NCBI RefSeq assembly: GCF_022511585.1 | Contig: NZ_JAKWBN010000002.1 | Span: 434,001-498,000 of the forward strand | Length of the DNA stretch: 64,000 nt | Direction: 5' to 3' | DNA from: Shimazuella soli | Lineage (GTDB): Bacteria > Bacillota > Bacilli > Thermoactinomycetales > Thermoactinomycetaceae | Shown here: positions 8,646 through 16,743 of the stretch, piece by piece | Layout: each line of letters opens with the position of its first letter | How positions within the stretch are numbered: the first letter of the stretch is position 1 | The notes under the pieces: model-generated | What the model was told of the DNA's origin: nothing | The model's database searches: none | The model's input: only the letters and a program-made list of their open reading frames with translations | Position numbers and translations under genes: made by a program

Positions 8646-8933
8646 ATGGGAATCAAAACCAATCTGAATATAGATGTTTCTAACTATACCCGATACCTAG
8701 ATGTAGCTTACCATGGTTGCTGTAAAAAGTGCGGGAAAATGACGAATCTTTATCATGAGTTAAATGAATATAAACTAGATGACAAGGTAGCTTACAAATT
8801 AGGTGCAACCCTATGCAAATCATGTATCGATACCGCCAATGTTATCATAAGTGCAGATGTGAAGTACTTGGATTACTTTGAAGATGAGCTGTATCATTAT
8901 GATATTGAATCAGTTCATGTAAAGTGGGAGTAA
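8646..8933 (+). CDS. Small protein with two CxxC pairs (unknown function)
   Basis: This 95-residue protein has CKKC (about residues 26-29) and CKSC (about 61-64), a spacing that could bind one zinc ion. The start ATG at 8646 is chosen because AGAAGAGGGA lies 6-7 nt upstream; a longer TTG-started frame overlaps the SUKH gene and lacks a site. It sits between an intact and a broken SUKH gene, so a role in the same toxin-immunity locus is possible but unproven. Confidence 0.65.
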   Translation: MGIKTNLNIDVSNYTRYLDVAYHGCCKKCGKMTNLYHELNEYKLDDKVAYKLGATLCKSCIDTANVIISADVKYLDYFEDELYHYDIESVHVKWE

Positions 8934-8940
8934 TAGGATC

Positions 8941-9006
8941 ATGAATCATGATGTTGCACGATTAATGGAACTGATTCCGCCACCAGCGAACAAGAAAACA
9001 GTGTGA
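8941..9006 (+). pseudogene. Remnant of a second SUKH immunity gene
   Basis: The frame reads about 21 residues and stops. Its LMELIPPPANKK resembles LVELIPPPAKAK of the intact SUKH protein at 8069, and AATAGGATC precedes the ATG. Nothing SUKH-like follows. This is the N-terminal stump of a deleted paralog. Confidence 0.6.
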
Positions 9007-9037
9007 AGGGTTCTGTTGTATTGGGTATCCATTTGGT

Positions 9038-9062
9038 GAGGCTAGTGCTTAGCACTAGCCTC
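9038..9062. terminator. Perfect 12-bp palindrome, likely terminator of the GDSL hydrolase gene
   Basis: GAGGCTAGTGCT (9038-9049) and AGCACTAGCCTC (9051-9062) are perfect inverted repeats separated by one base. It lies about 40 bp past the stop of the minus-strand hydrolase gene. There is no strong T tract on either side. Confidence 0.55.
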
Positions 9063-9099
9063 AATTGTAAATATCTATTCAAATGTTCGATTGTGATCG

Positions 9100-10392
9100 T
9101 TACTTTAAAAGGCTATTTAAATCGATCGAATCAGCGATCTTTCTGTTTCCCACATCACCTGGGTGGAGGTGATCGCCTGAATCATACTCTGGTAATAGTC
9201 GTGTTGGATGTTTTGGATCTTTCATAATCTCATCCAAATCTACTACACTATCAAATTCTCCACTGCGAATCCATTTGTTCACTTGCTGACGAAGTTCATC
9301 TTTTTCTTTGCTATAGTAATTATCTAAGTTTGTTCCAGATAGTGCTCCTTCAAATGGAGTTAAAGTTACACCAATGACTTTGATATGATGAGCATGAGCT
9401 TGTCTAATAAGTTGGCGGTATCCTGCAACCAATTCATCAAATGTCGGTCTTTTTTCGGTAGGAGCAAAACCGGTACCCGGCCAACTGATATCATTAATGC
9501 CGATAAGCACAACCACCGATTTTACATTTGGTTTGCTGAGTACATCTCGATTGAAACGGGATAACACACTTACTCCCATACCATCTTTCAACAAGCGGTT
9601 TCCGGAAGTTCCTGAATTGATTACCGAAACATTTTGTGAAATAAGACGATTGGCAAGGAAATTGGTCCAACGGGTATCTGCATCTACGGTTGCTCCATCG
9701 CCATCGGTGATCGAATCCCCTATTGCTACAACTGTACCGCTGTTTTTAGGGGAATGAACCGAAATACCGGTTAGATACATACTTGCATCAGTAGTGGAAT
9801 CAGCTTTCATCTTTGTTGCTGAAGTAACATTTCCATTTGCGATATAGGTTGTTTGACGTGCATCCCAGTGAAAGGTTGTTGGGATCGTTGTTTTTGGTAA
9901 ATACAAACTCACACTTACTTTGGCCAGTGGATTGACTTTTAAAGGAATGGGATCACTTATGATAGATGATCCTGCTGGAAGGACAACAGATGTTTTCCCG
10001 CCGAATTTTATTTTTTGATCTGTATTTTTCACAATATTTGATCCATTATCCGTTAAGGCCACATGCGCTTCTCCGATTGTTAATGGTTCTTTTCCATATT
10101 CATTGGAAAAAGAAATACGTATTTGGTTTCCTCCAAGGCTAATTTTGGCGACTTGACGAATGGTTTGGTTTTCAATTTTTGCAGGTAATTTTGTTGGTAA
10201 AGGAAAATCAGCTCCCCAAGTTGGTTCAGGACTAGCATTCCAAGTTGTTACCCAGTTTTTATTTATCTTTTTCTCTTTTGTGAGTGCAGTATTATCTTTA
10301 TTAAAATTTGCAAAGACAGTCGGTTGTATGAAGGTAAAGGCAAAAAGCGCTGCAACAAAAATACCAATGATAAGGGATTTATATCTTTTCAT
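9100..10392 (-). CDS. Secreted SGNH/GDSL-family hydrolase
   Basis: This 430-residue protein starts with a clear signal peptide (hydrophobic stretch 7-22, likely cleavage after VFA near residue 28). An N-terminal beta-rich domain (about 45-210) precedes the catalytic SGNH domain: block I AIGDSITDGDG with nucleophile Ser227, block III GIND, and block V SGDHLHPGDVG with the Asp-His pair. Members are extracellular esterases acting on acylated carbohydrates or lipids; the substrate is unknown. The site AAGGAG precedes the ATG. Confidence 0.9.
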   Translation of the reverse strand: MKRYKSLIIGIFVAALFAFTFIQPTVFANFNKDNTALTKEKKINKNWVTTWNASPEPTWGADFPLPTKLPAKIENQTIRQVAKISLGGNQIRISFSNEYGKEPLTIGEAHVALTDNGSNIVKNTDQKIKFGGKTSVVLPAGSSIISDPIPLKVNPLAKVSVSLYLPKTTIPTTFHWDARQTTYIANGNVTSATKMKADSTTDASMYLTGISVHSPKNSGTVVAIGDSITDGDGATVDADTRWTNFLANRLISQNVSVINSGTSGNRLLKDGMGVSVLSRFNRDVLSKPNVKSVVVLIGINDISWPGTGFAPTEKRPTFDELVAGYRQLIRQAHAHHIKVIGVTLTPFEGALSGTNLDNYYSKEKDELRQQVNKWIRSGEFDSVVDLDEIMKDPKHPTRLLPEYDSGDHLHPGDVGNRKIADSIDLNSLLK

Positions 10393-10429
10393 TTTTTTCT
10401 CCTTTTTTCTGTCAGTATAAATTGATCGA

Positions 10430-11143
10430 TTATAGTTGTCTTAAGGAACCGCCATTTACCATGTACTCTGATCCTGTGACAAATGAAGCTTGATCGGAGG
10501 CGACAAAGGCAATAATAGCGGCTGTTTCTTCAGCAGTTCCTAATCGTCCAAGCGGCAGGGCTCTAACGTTTTTAGCGAAGTGTTCAATAGCAGCTTTTTT
10601 TTCCATCCCAAATGTTGCAGCAAGACCATCTGCGAAACCACCCGGGCGATCCCATAATGGAGTTCTGGTTGGACCCGGAGATACGACATTGGAGCGAATT
10701 CCTTTGGGACCAAATTCTTGAGCAATCGATTTAGAAAGACTTAACATTGCAGCTTTGGATACACTGTAATCTGGGAGCATGGCATCTGGAAGTTGCCCTA
10801 CTTCAGAAGATATACTGACGATCGAACCTTTTTGTTGCTGAATCATATAAGGCAGGGCAGCGCGAGTGACACGTACCATACTCATAAAGTTGGTATTAAG
10901 AACGACTTCCCATTCTTCATCTTCGATGGAAAGAAATCCGTTGCGAATGGGAGCAATTCTAACATTATTAATCAAAATATCGATTCTATCAAACTCATCT
11001 ATTGCAGTTTGAATCAATGATTTGGCTCCCACCTGTTTACTTAAATCAGCAGATACAGCTACAAGCTTATCCGTTGAAATCCGCTCCAGAGTATCAATAC
11101 TCCGACTTGCCCCTACTACTTTATCGGTCAGTTGTAAATCCAT
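10430..11143 (-). CDS. SDR-family protein with deleted NAD(P)-binding loop (probable pseudogene)
   Basis: The C-terminal three quarters is a normal SDR, with SISS, the YSVSK catalytic motif, a PGPTRTPLW region and a GSEYMVNGG end. The N-terminus reads MDLQLTDKV then VGASRSIDTLE, so the first beta-alpha-beta unit with the TGxxxGIG cofactor loop, roughly 25-30 residues, has been removed in frame near position 11115. NNAG is also changed to NNVR. Without the loop the enzyme should not bind NAD(P). It lies downstream of an MFS fragment on the same strand; both belong to a decayed operon once divergent from the ArsR gene. Confidence 0.7.
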   Translation of the reverse strand: MDLQLTDKVVGASRSIDTLERISTDKLVAVSADLSKQVGAKSLIQTAIDEFDRIDILINNVRIAPIRNGFLSIEDEEWEVVLNTNFMSMVRVTRAALPYMIQQQKGSIVSISSEVGQLPDAMLPDYSVSKAAMLSLSKSIAQEFGPKGIRSNVVSPGPTRTPLWDRPGGFADGLAATFGMEKKAAIEHFAKNVRALPLGRLGTAEETAAIIAFVASDQASFVTGSEYMVNGGSLRQL

Positions 11144-11217
11144 CTTGATTACCCCTTACTTATTGAAATGATTTTCTATTTTCGTCCTATGAAAAAGACT
11201 GATTTTAATGCAATGTG

Positions 11218-11556
11218 TTAGGACACTTGTTTCGGTTGATAGCTTGCCTTTTTGGGACTGTAAATGAAAACCCGTAATGCAATCAGGATAAGACTGAGAG
11301 TTAGAAATAAGATACCAGCCAATACTACGTAATGGGTTCCCATACTGGAAATAAACAATCCTCCTATAAATGTTCCAATGGTAATTCCCAAGTTAGCAAA
11401 CGCTACAAACAAACCATTTGAAAATTCAGGTGCTTCCGGTGCAGCAGATGTAATCCAGTATTGGGAGATATTTAATCCAAGGGTAAAGAGGATACCCCAG
11501 ATGGCGATTAGCAGTATCATCAAACCAGAAAAATCAGCCAAGCCATACACGAGCAA
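11218..11556 (-). pseudogene. MFS transporter, C-terminal fragment
   Basis: The 112-residue frame encodes only the last three or four transmembrane helices of a major-facilitator (DHA1-like) exporter, including a GLFVAFANLGITIGTFIGG helix. A stop codon directly precedes the fragment, and no upstream remnant of the first eight helices remains. It sits between the ArsR regulator (divergent) and the defective SDR gene (75 bp downstream). Confidence 0.75.
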
Positions 11557-11627
11557 TTAGTGAGTGATAGGTGTGGATAACAACTTATTGGCATCAGTTG
11601 AAATCAATATTATACTAATAAACCAAT

Positions 11628-11645
11628 ATACTAATTTCTTAGTAT
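11628..11645. promoter_or_regulatory. Putative ArsR operator, site 1
   Basis: ATACTAA-TTTC-TTAGTAT is a perfect inverted repeat in the ArsR/MFS intergenic region. The TACTAA half-site recurs at 11613 and in site 2. Confidence 0.5.
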
Positions 11646-11695
11646 AAAAGAATAGTAACACGCAAGGGAGAACGGAGTCAACATATTTCCTAAAG

Positions 11696-11719
11696 TACTA
11701 ATTATTTGGTACATTAGTA
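11696..11719. promoter_or_regulatory. Putative ArsR operator, site 2
   Basis: TACTAAT (11696-11702) and ATTAGTA (11713-11719) form an inverted repeat with a 10-bp spacer, using the same half-site as site 1. It lies about 40 bp before the ArsR start. Confidence 0.5.
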
Positions 11720-11756
11720 ATTTGAATATTAACTATTGATATGTTATCCTTTTCTT

Positions 11757-12071
11757 ATGAGAAAACCATTTCAACCAACCAAAAATGATATTCGTTTATC
11801 TTCCGTTTTACATGCTCTGAGTGATCCAAGGAGATTACAGATTGTAATGAGTTTAGGGAAAGATGGAGAGGAAAATTGTGCGATCTACCATGATTTGATG
11901 CCCAAATCAACATTAACTCACCATCTAAAAGTTCTTCGAGAGGCAGGTGTGGCACAAGTAAGGATTGAAGGAACACAACATTTCTACTCATTGCGATATG
12001 ATGATCTACAGGAACTTTTTCCAGGGCTGCTCCAAGCTATTTTACAGGTGAACCTAGAATTGATTGATTAG
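11757..12071 (+). CDS. ArsR-family transcriptional repressor
   Basis: This 104-residue single-domain winged helix has the ArsR signature: ALSDPRRLQIVMSL, then the recognition helix MPKSTLTHHLKVLREAGVAQ, and a wing IEGTQHFYSLR. The metal-binding CVC motif in helix alpha-3 is absent, so it more likely senses an organic ligand or redox state. The ATG at 11757 matches the family start (seven extra codons upstream are possible); no strong ribosome site is seen. Inverted TACTAA repeats upstream suggest autoregulation and control of the now decayed MFS-SDR operon. Confidence 0.85.
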   Translation: MRKPFQPTKNDIRLSSVLHALSDPRRLQIVMSLGKDGEENCAIYHDLMPKSTLTHHLKVLREAGVAQVRIEGTQHFYSLRYDDLQELFPGLLQAILQVNLELID

Positions 12072-12087
12072 GTTCTAATTATAAAAA

Positions 12088-12124
12088 AGTAAGGGTTAAT
12101 CCTATTTATTGGATTAACCCTTGT
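12088..12124 (+). terminator. Terminator of the ArsR gene
   Basis: AAGGGTTAATCC (12088-12099) pairs perfectly with GGATTAACCCTT (12108-12119), followed by GTTTT. A second perfect stem, AAGCCGCT/AGCGGCTT (12130-12152), follows immediately. Confidence 0.85.
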
Positions 12125-12323
12125 TTTAAAAAAAGCCGCTTAAATTTAGCGGCTTAGTCTTTCGTTTCCTAGAATCATTTTATATATATTCAACACTAAT
12201 TTGTTACTGGGAGGTCTGCTGTAAATATCGAAATTAGATCTCATAGTCAGTAAAAAAATGGAGATATTATGAACCTCTATTTTTTTCATACATTATGTAT
12301 TTTGAATCCTATTCCATGCTAGT

Positions 12324-12488
12324 TTATATCTTTCCCTCTGCAATTTCTTGGTTTATGCTAGTTACCGTTTTTATTTCATTTAACATTCGTCTAATATGGA
12401 ACGGGGTCATGAAAATACCAATAATTGCTGAGAAAACACATGAAGTTGTTGTATAAATAAGATTGAACACTGGATAAGGTTGCTTCAT
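12324..12488 (-). CDS. Possible small membrane protein or remnant (54 aa)
   Basis: The frame encodes one clear transmembrane helix (about residues 9-30, including SCVFSAIIGIF) followed by a charged tail ending QEIAEGKI. No proper ribosome site precedes the ATG, and the surrounding 12150-12586 region is otherwise empty apart from a GC-richer patch at 12495-12540 with a duplicated AGCGAGAC word and a GCACAG/CTGTGC stem. It may be the truncated end of a larger membrane protein. Function is unknown. Confidence 0.3.
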   Translation of the reverse strand: MKQPYPVFNLIYTTTSCVFSAIIGIFMTPFHIRRMLNEIKTVTSINQEIAEGKI

Positions 12489-12586
12489 CCACCCAAAGCG
12501 AGACTAGGAGCACAGCGACGTAGCGAGACCTGTGCCCTTATCTGAGGTGCACATCTGGCCTTTACGTTGTACTACAGAAGGCTCAG

Positions 12587-12901
12587 TTAAACTGCACTCT
12601 TATGAAAAGATAAGACTTGCTGAATCACTTGGTATTCTAATTCCTCGTTCTTTTCTTCGATTCGCTTACCAATAAAGAAAGCATCAATTAAAGTCCAAAT
12701 CCCAAAGCCACCACCTGTCAAAGTCATCCCAATACCTATACCAATATCGCCAGCATAATAACGATGTCCGCCGATTAATCCTGTAAACCACCATAAGGCA
12801 TAAGCTATGCCTTTCGACTTGGCTTTTCTGTTTACTTCAGATTGAACCATTGCTAGTTCTTCAGCTGTTAAATCCTTCTTTAGTAGCAGATTGTTATTCA
12901 T
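12587..12901 (-). CDS. TM2-domain membrane protein
   Basis: This 104-residue protein has the TM2 domain (about 30-85): two hydrophobic helices joined by a short turn, with GLIGGHRYYAGD, GIGMTLTGGGFGIWTLIDAFF and a charged C-terminal helix. The ATG at 12901 is chosen because GGAGG lies 5 nt upstream; a TTG four codons earlier is inferior. TM2 proteins are common in Bacillales but have no agreed function. Confidence 0.85.
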   Translation of the reverse strand: MNNNLLLKKDLTAEELAMVQSEVNRKAKSKGIAYALWWFTGLIGGHRYYAGDIGIGIGMTLTGGGFGIWTLIDAFFIGKRIEEKNEELEYQVIQQVLSFHKSAV

Positions 12902-13144
12902 GTCTTCCTCCAAATTTTAATAAATTAACAAATAAAAATTCCTATATAATCCTTTTCCACAATTGTGACACTGAACCGCAATATCCATCTCGTTGTATTT
13001 ATAACACTTCATTCTACATCCTACTTACCTCTTCTTTCCTGATTAAATGGAAATGCAAGAACATTATACCATTTATTTCGTTTTGTATGAGTATTCGGAT
13101 TATTAATATTGGTACAAAATTTCTTCATTTTTTGTCAAAATAAA
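12902..13144. other. Intergenic gap between the TM2 and KamA-like genes
   Basis: About 240 bp of AT-rich sequence between two minus-strand genes. I see no convincing gene, promoter or repeat in it; the KamA terminator occupies the next 45 bp. Confidence 0.4.
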
Positions 13145-13187
13145 AAAGCCGCTCTCGATATCTAGAACAAGGATGGAGAGCGGCTTT
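13143..13187 (-). terminator. Terminator of the KamA-like gene
   Basis: AAAGCCGCTCTC (13145-13156) pairs perfectly with GAGAGCGGCTTT (13176-13187). On the minus strand the hairpin is followed by TTTTTTATTTTG. Confidence 0.8.
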
Positions 13188-13260
13188 GATATGATAAATG
13201 GAATATTCTACTGCTTAGAACTAACATTAAGAGTAGGCAATTTTCTATCCCAAAGTTTTT

Positions 13261-14364
13261 CTAATTCATTTCTTGCTTTTCCAATATCTCCTGACTTCCC
13301 GGCAAATCATCAAACCATGCAGCTTCATCCGGACAATCCAATACCATAAAATGACCATAAAATTTAGGATTACGAGCTTGATGGTACTTCAAATAGATTT
13401 TACCGTTATTTATGGCGAGAATTTCGATTTTTCCAGAGGAGTGACTCATGACATACCGAACTCGTTTTCCAAGTCCAGATGTTTTTGCTTTGGCATTTTC
13501 GATGATCTCATAAGCCTCTTTTAGGGTTAAGACAAAGCTGGAATTTCCCTTCACTGGACGGTTTTGAAAAAAATAATAAGGAGTGACACCAGCCCAAGAG
13601 AGTTTGTCCAATAATTCAGTGAGTACAGCAGGATTGTCATTGATTCCTTTTAATACAGGAGTTTGATTAACGACTGTAACCTTTGCTTTTTGCAGGGCTT
13701 CAATGGCTCTATAAGCTTCAACAGTCAATTCCCTTGGATGGTTATAATGGGCCATAACATAGAGACGATTTTCTAGTGTACTGTATCTCTCTAATATCTT
13801 TAGTAATTCTTCGTCTTCATAAATTCGCTTCGGATGAAATGCTGGCAGCTTTGTTCCGAAACGAATAATTTTTACATGTGGTATTTGGCGGAGTGACTGG
13901 AGAATCTGTTCGATTTTTCGAGTAGAGAGGATGAGTGAGTCGCCGCCTGTCAGTAATACATTATTGATATTTTCGTTACTGCGAATATAATCTAATCCTT
14001 TGCTTATATCTAAGGAAGTCTCTGAAATATCATTTCGAAACAATCGCTTTCGAAAACAAAAACGGCAATAGGCACCGCATACTTCAGATACCAGTAATAA
14101 TGCAGTAGTTCCATATTTGTGCTGGCACCCAGCAACGGTATAGTTCAAATGCTCATCTGAAGCATCCCAACTTCCATATTCATCAAGTTCTGCTTCTTGA
14201 GGAATGATCAGCTTGTAAATTGGGTCGTTTGGGTCATCCCAATCGATGAGCGAAAGATAATAATCGTTTACTCGAAAGACAAATTCGTCTGTAATTGTGC
14301 TTAATATTTTTCGCTTTTCCTCTGGAATCCTCTCAAGATTGCGGATATCTGTTATATAGCGCAA
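13261..14364 (-). CDS. KamA-family radical SAM protein (lysine 2,3-aminomutase-like)
   Basis: This 367-residue protein has the radical SAM cluster motif CGAYCRFC (Cys96, Cys100, Cys103), the TGGDSLILS SAM-binding segment and the MAHYNHPRELT block of the lysine 2,3-aminomutase family. A late lysine in SHSSGKIEIL is the probable PLP-binding residue. It is longer than the EF-P-lysylating EpmB type and shorter than classical KamA, so the substrate is uncertain. Translation starts at TTG (14364) with GGGAGG six bases upstream. It stands alone on the minus strand. Confidence 0.85.
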   Translation of the reverse strand: MRYITDIRNLERIPEEKRKILSTITDEFVFRVNDYYLSLIDWDDPNDPIYKLIIPQEAELDEYGSWDASDEHLNYTVAGCQHKYGTTALLLVSEVCGAYCRFCFRKRLFRNDISETSLDISKGLDYIRSNENINNVLLTGGDSLILSTRKIEQILQSLRQIPHVKIIRFGTKLPAFHPKRIYEDEELLKILERYSTLENRLYVMAHYNHPRELTVEAYRAIEALQKAKVTVVNQTPVLKGINDNPAVLTELLDKLSWAGVTPYYFFQNRPVKGNSSFVLTLKEAYEIIENAKAKTSGLGKRVRYVMSHSSGKIEILAINNGKIYLKYHQARNPKFYGHFMVLDCPDEAAWFDDLPGSQEILEKQEMN

Positions 14365-14550
14365 AAGGAACCTCCCACCTCTCTGCTAATAGTTCTAATA
14401 TTAAGTATATTTTATTCTCGATCATTTAACTAGTTATAATTTTATTTATAAAAAACATCACATAGGATTTATGAACTTGATAGAACCTAAACATGTTATG
14501 ATCTGTACATAAAAAAATTAAGAATTCTTATCTCAGAAAAGGTGAAAAAA

Positions 14551-14880
14551 TTGGCAAGTATCGATGATTTTCAGAAACTAGATATGCGAATTGGTACAGT
14601 GATTGATGCGGAATATTTTTCAGAGGCGAGAAAACCAGCAATCAAATTAAAAATTGATTTTGGTGAGATTGGAATAAAGCAATCTTCAGCTCAAATTACC
14701 CGCCGATACGATGCCGATCAACTCATCGGTAGACAAGTAGTGGCAGTAGTGAATTTTCCTTCCATGCGAATCGCTGGGTTTAAATCCGAAGTATTGGTAC
14801 TTGGGGGAGTTCCAGGAACGGGTGATGTCGTTCTGCTAAAACCCGATGAGGCAGTTGAGAATGGTACCCCTATTTCATGA
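14551..14880 (+). CDS. csaA: tRNA-binding-domain protein CsaA
   Basis: This 109-residue protein is a stand-alone OB-fold of the CsaA/Trbp111 type. Recognised blocks are IDDFQKLDMRIGTV, ARKPAIKLKIDFG, IGIKQSSAQIT, VVAVVNFPSMRIAGFKSEVLVLGG and GDVVLLKPD, matching Bacillus CsaA along its whole length. CsaA forms a dimer that binds tRNA and acts as an export-related chaperone. The TTG at 14551 is used because the family N-terminus is MA-IDDF and AAAGGTGA lies six bases upstream; an upstream GTG would sit inside that site. Confidence 0.92.
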   Translation: MASIDDFQKLDMRIGTVIDAEYFSEARKPAIKLKIDFGEIGIKQSSAQITRRYDADQLIGRQVVAVVNFPSMRIAGFKSEVLVLGGVPGTGDVVLLKPDEAVENGTPIS

Positions 14881-14887
14881 TTATTAC

Positions 14888-14924
14888 GTATAAAAAGCAG
14901 CTTCACTGAAACTGCTTTTTATAC
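14888..14924. terminator. Terminator of csaA
   Basis: GTATAAAAAGCAG (14888-14900) pairs perfectly with CTGCTTTTTATAC (14912-14924), a 13-bp stem with a T-rich 3' side. Confidence 0.85.
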
Positions 14925-15185
14925 TTTTTCGCACTGTTTTATACAATGTTTTATTCCCAAGGGAAGAGCTTTTTGAGTAACAGAGTTGATTGGACACTTT
15001 TACCGATGAGGTACTTTATAATTTGGGACGTAATCCGAAACCGCTAGAGGTTCCTAACAAGGGCGACAGTTGTCCATTCTATTTTTCTTTCTAAGTTTTG
15101 GAAAGTATCGTACGGATATATTTTTTTCTTTCGTTCATCCTATATCTTGATAAGAATCTATTCAAAAATAAAAGGAGAACAAAGA

Positions 15186-15611
15186 ATGAGAAAGCAATTA
15201 GTATGTTTGATAGCTGCATTATTACTAAGTTTTTCATTTGCTTATCTTACTGAAGCTCATGCTGCTACGATTGGAGATGACAACAATAGTCGGAATGCCC
15301 GTCCCAACAACACCAATAATGTACCGAATCAAGACATCAGAAACGACTTAAATAATCGTTACAATACAAATGACATCAATAAGCGTAATACTCCATACAA
15401 TACAACCAATATTACAAACCCAAATAATAACGATCGCTACAGTCCCAACAACATGAACAACACCAATAATATGCAGCGTCGTGGTACTACTTTTACCCGT
15501 ACATCTACAACAATGGCTAACCGTAATGTTCCAAGCTATGGATGGTTAGGACTAGTTGGGTTGATTGGGTTTTTGGGTTTATTAGGTTTGAGAAAAAGAA
15601 CAAACGACTAA
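15186..15611 (+). CDS. Secreted Asn-rich protein with WGxxGxxG-type C-terminal anchor
   Basis: This 141-residue protein has a signal peptide (hydrophobic 5-22, cleavage near AHA at 28), a long low-complexity region rich in Asn, Arg, Thr and Tyr (about 30-115), and a C-terminal GWLGLVGLIGFLGLLGLRKR segment. That tail resembles the WGxxGxxG-CTERM sorting signals of Bacillales: Trp-Gly turn, one hydrophobic helix and a basic end. AAAGGAG precedes the ATG at 15186. The role is unknown; a cell-surface matrix-like protein is a guess. Confidence 0.75.
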   Translation: MRKQLVCLIAALLLSFSFAYLTEAHAATIGDDNNSRNARPNNTNNVPNQDIRNDLNNRYNTNDINKRNTPYNTTNITNPNNNDRYSPNNMNNTNNMQRRGTTFTRTSTTMANRNVPSYGWLGLVGLIGFLGLLGLRKRTND

Positions 15612-15616
15612 GAGAT

Positions 15617-15654
15617 AAAAATTCCCTTTGCACGAAAGCTTTAGGGAATTTTTT
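15617..15654. terminator. Bidirectional terminator
   Basis: AAAAATTCCCT (15617-15627) pairs with AGGGAATTTTT (15643-15653), with T runs on both strands. It serves the Asn-rich protein gene and overlaps the 3' end of the convergent LysR gene. Confidence 0.85.
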
Positions 15655-16558
15655 ATTTATTTTTTTGCAGTTCATAGCTCAGTTTTTGAATAAAAATCGT
15701 TTCCGCTTTGGAAAAACGGGTTTCTTCAGCCCGTACCCATCCGAGATAGACGGATTCGGGGTGTGGGATATCTAATTCGATAATCACAAGATCTCCTTTT
15801 ACCACTTGTGGTAGTTTAGCAAAAGAGAAGTCCAATCCAATTGTGACAATGTTTTCTTCTTGCAGGGCACGGAATATCGCATCTTGGTTATTGGTCGTAA
15901 ACAAGATATTGGCACGTCCATATTTTTGTTGAAATTGCTCCATATACCACTTGATATAGTCGTCGTTAAAAAAAACAAAAGATTGTGCCAGTAACTCCTG
16001 CGGGGTAATGCTGCGTAATAGAGCAAGAGGAGATTTACGACTAACACAGACAACCATGCGTCCTTTTAACAATCGTCCATATGTCAGACGGATGTTTTTT
16101 TGTATGAGGTGTTCAAATAAAATAATCAACCCAAGATCAACTTTATTCTTTCGGATATCATCGATGATTTCTTGTGTTCCTTTTTCACTTATCTCCATTT
16201 TTATTTGAGGATAAGCAGTCTTAAATTGAATCAAGGTGTCTAAATAGAGGGAAAGTGGTCCTGGAATCGTAGCAAGACGTAATTGACCGCTTTGCGTATC
16301 GGAGAAGTCAGACGCTTGATCCTTCAATTCTTGTACTTTACTGATGATTTCAAACGCTTTTTTAATGATTACTTCCCCTTCCGCAGTAGGTACGGTTCCT
16401 TGACGGGATCGGGTGAATAGTGTTAAGCCAAGCTCTGCTTCTAGATTAGAGATCGATTGGCTTACAGCAGATAAGGTGATATGCAGGTTTTGCGCTGCAT
16501 TGGTGAGCGAGCCTGTCTTAGCTACCTCTATAATGCATTCCAATTGTTCTAAGTGCAT
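15653..16558 (-). CDS. LysR-family transcriptional regulator
   Basis: This 301-residue protein has an N-terminal winged HTH (residues 1-60: LEQLECIIEVAKTGSLTNAA, then SAVSQSISNLEAELG) and a periplasmic-binding-fold effector domain (about 85-300). The ATG at 16558 is chosen because GAGGAG lies four bases upstream; the ATG four codons earlier overlaps that site. It is divergent from the YhgE/Pip gene, 185 bp away, which it may regulate. The effector is unknown. Confidence 0.9.
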   Translation of the reverse strand: MHLEQLECIIEVAKTGSLTNAAQNLHITLSAVSQSISNLEAELGLTLFTRSRQGTVPTAEGEVIIKKAFEIISKVQELKDQASDFSDTQSGQLRLATIPGPLSLYLDTLIQFKTAYPQIKMEISEKGTQEIIDDIRKNKVDLGLIILFEHLIQKNIRLTYGRLLKGRMVVCVSRKSPLALLRSITPQELLAQSFVFFNDDYIKWYMEQFQQKYGRANILFTTNNQDAIFRALQEENIVTIGLDFSFAKLPQVVKGDLVIIELDIPHPESVYLGWVRAEETRFSKAETIFIQKLSYELQKNK

Positions 16559-16743
16559 CTTTCTCCTCATCCTTTACTCATATTAAAGATAACCTTATTT
16601 TTATTAAATTTACCTAAAGATATTACTTCGTTAAAATAGGTGCAGGTGTATTTTTTTTATTCCCTTTATCATAGCAATGAATTGCCAATAGCAAAAAAAC
16701 GTAATATTCCATTTTTATAGAGATACTTTGGGAGTGTACGAAA

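Noticed and set aside
12495-12540. GC-richer patch with AGCGAGAC repeats as a tRNA or rRNA fragment
   Set aside because: No cloverleaf, T-loop or rRNA signature could be found. It is only a short repeat with a 6-bp stem.
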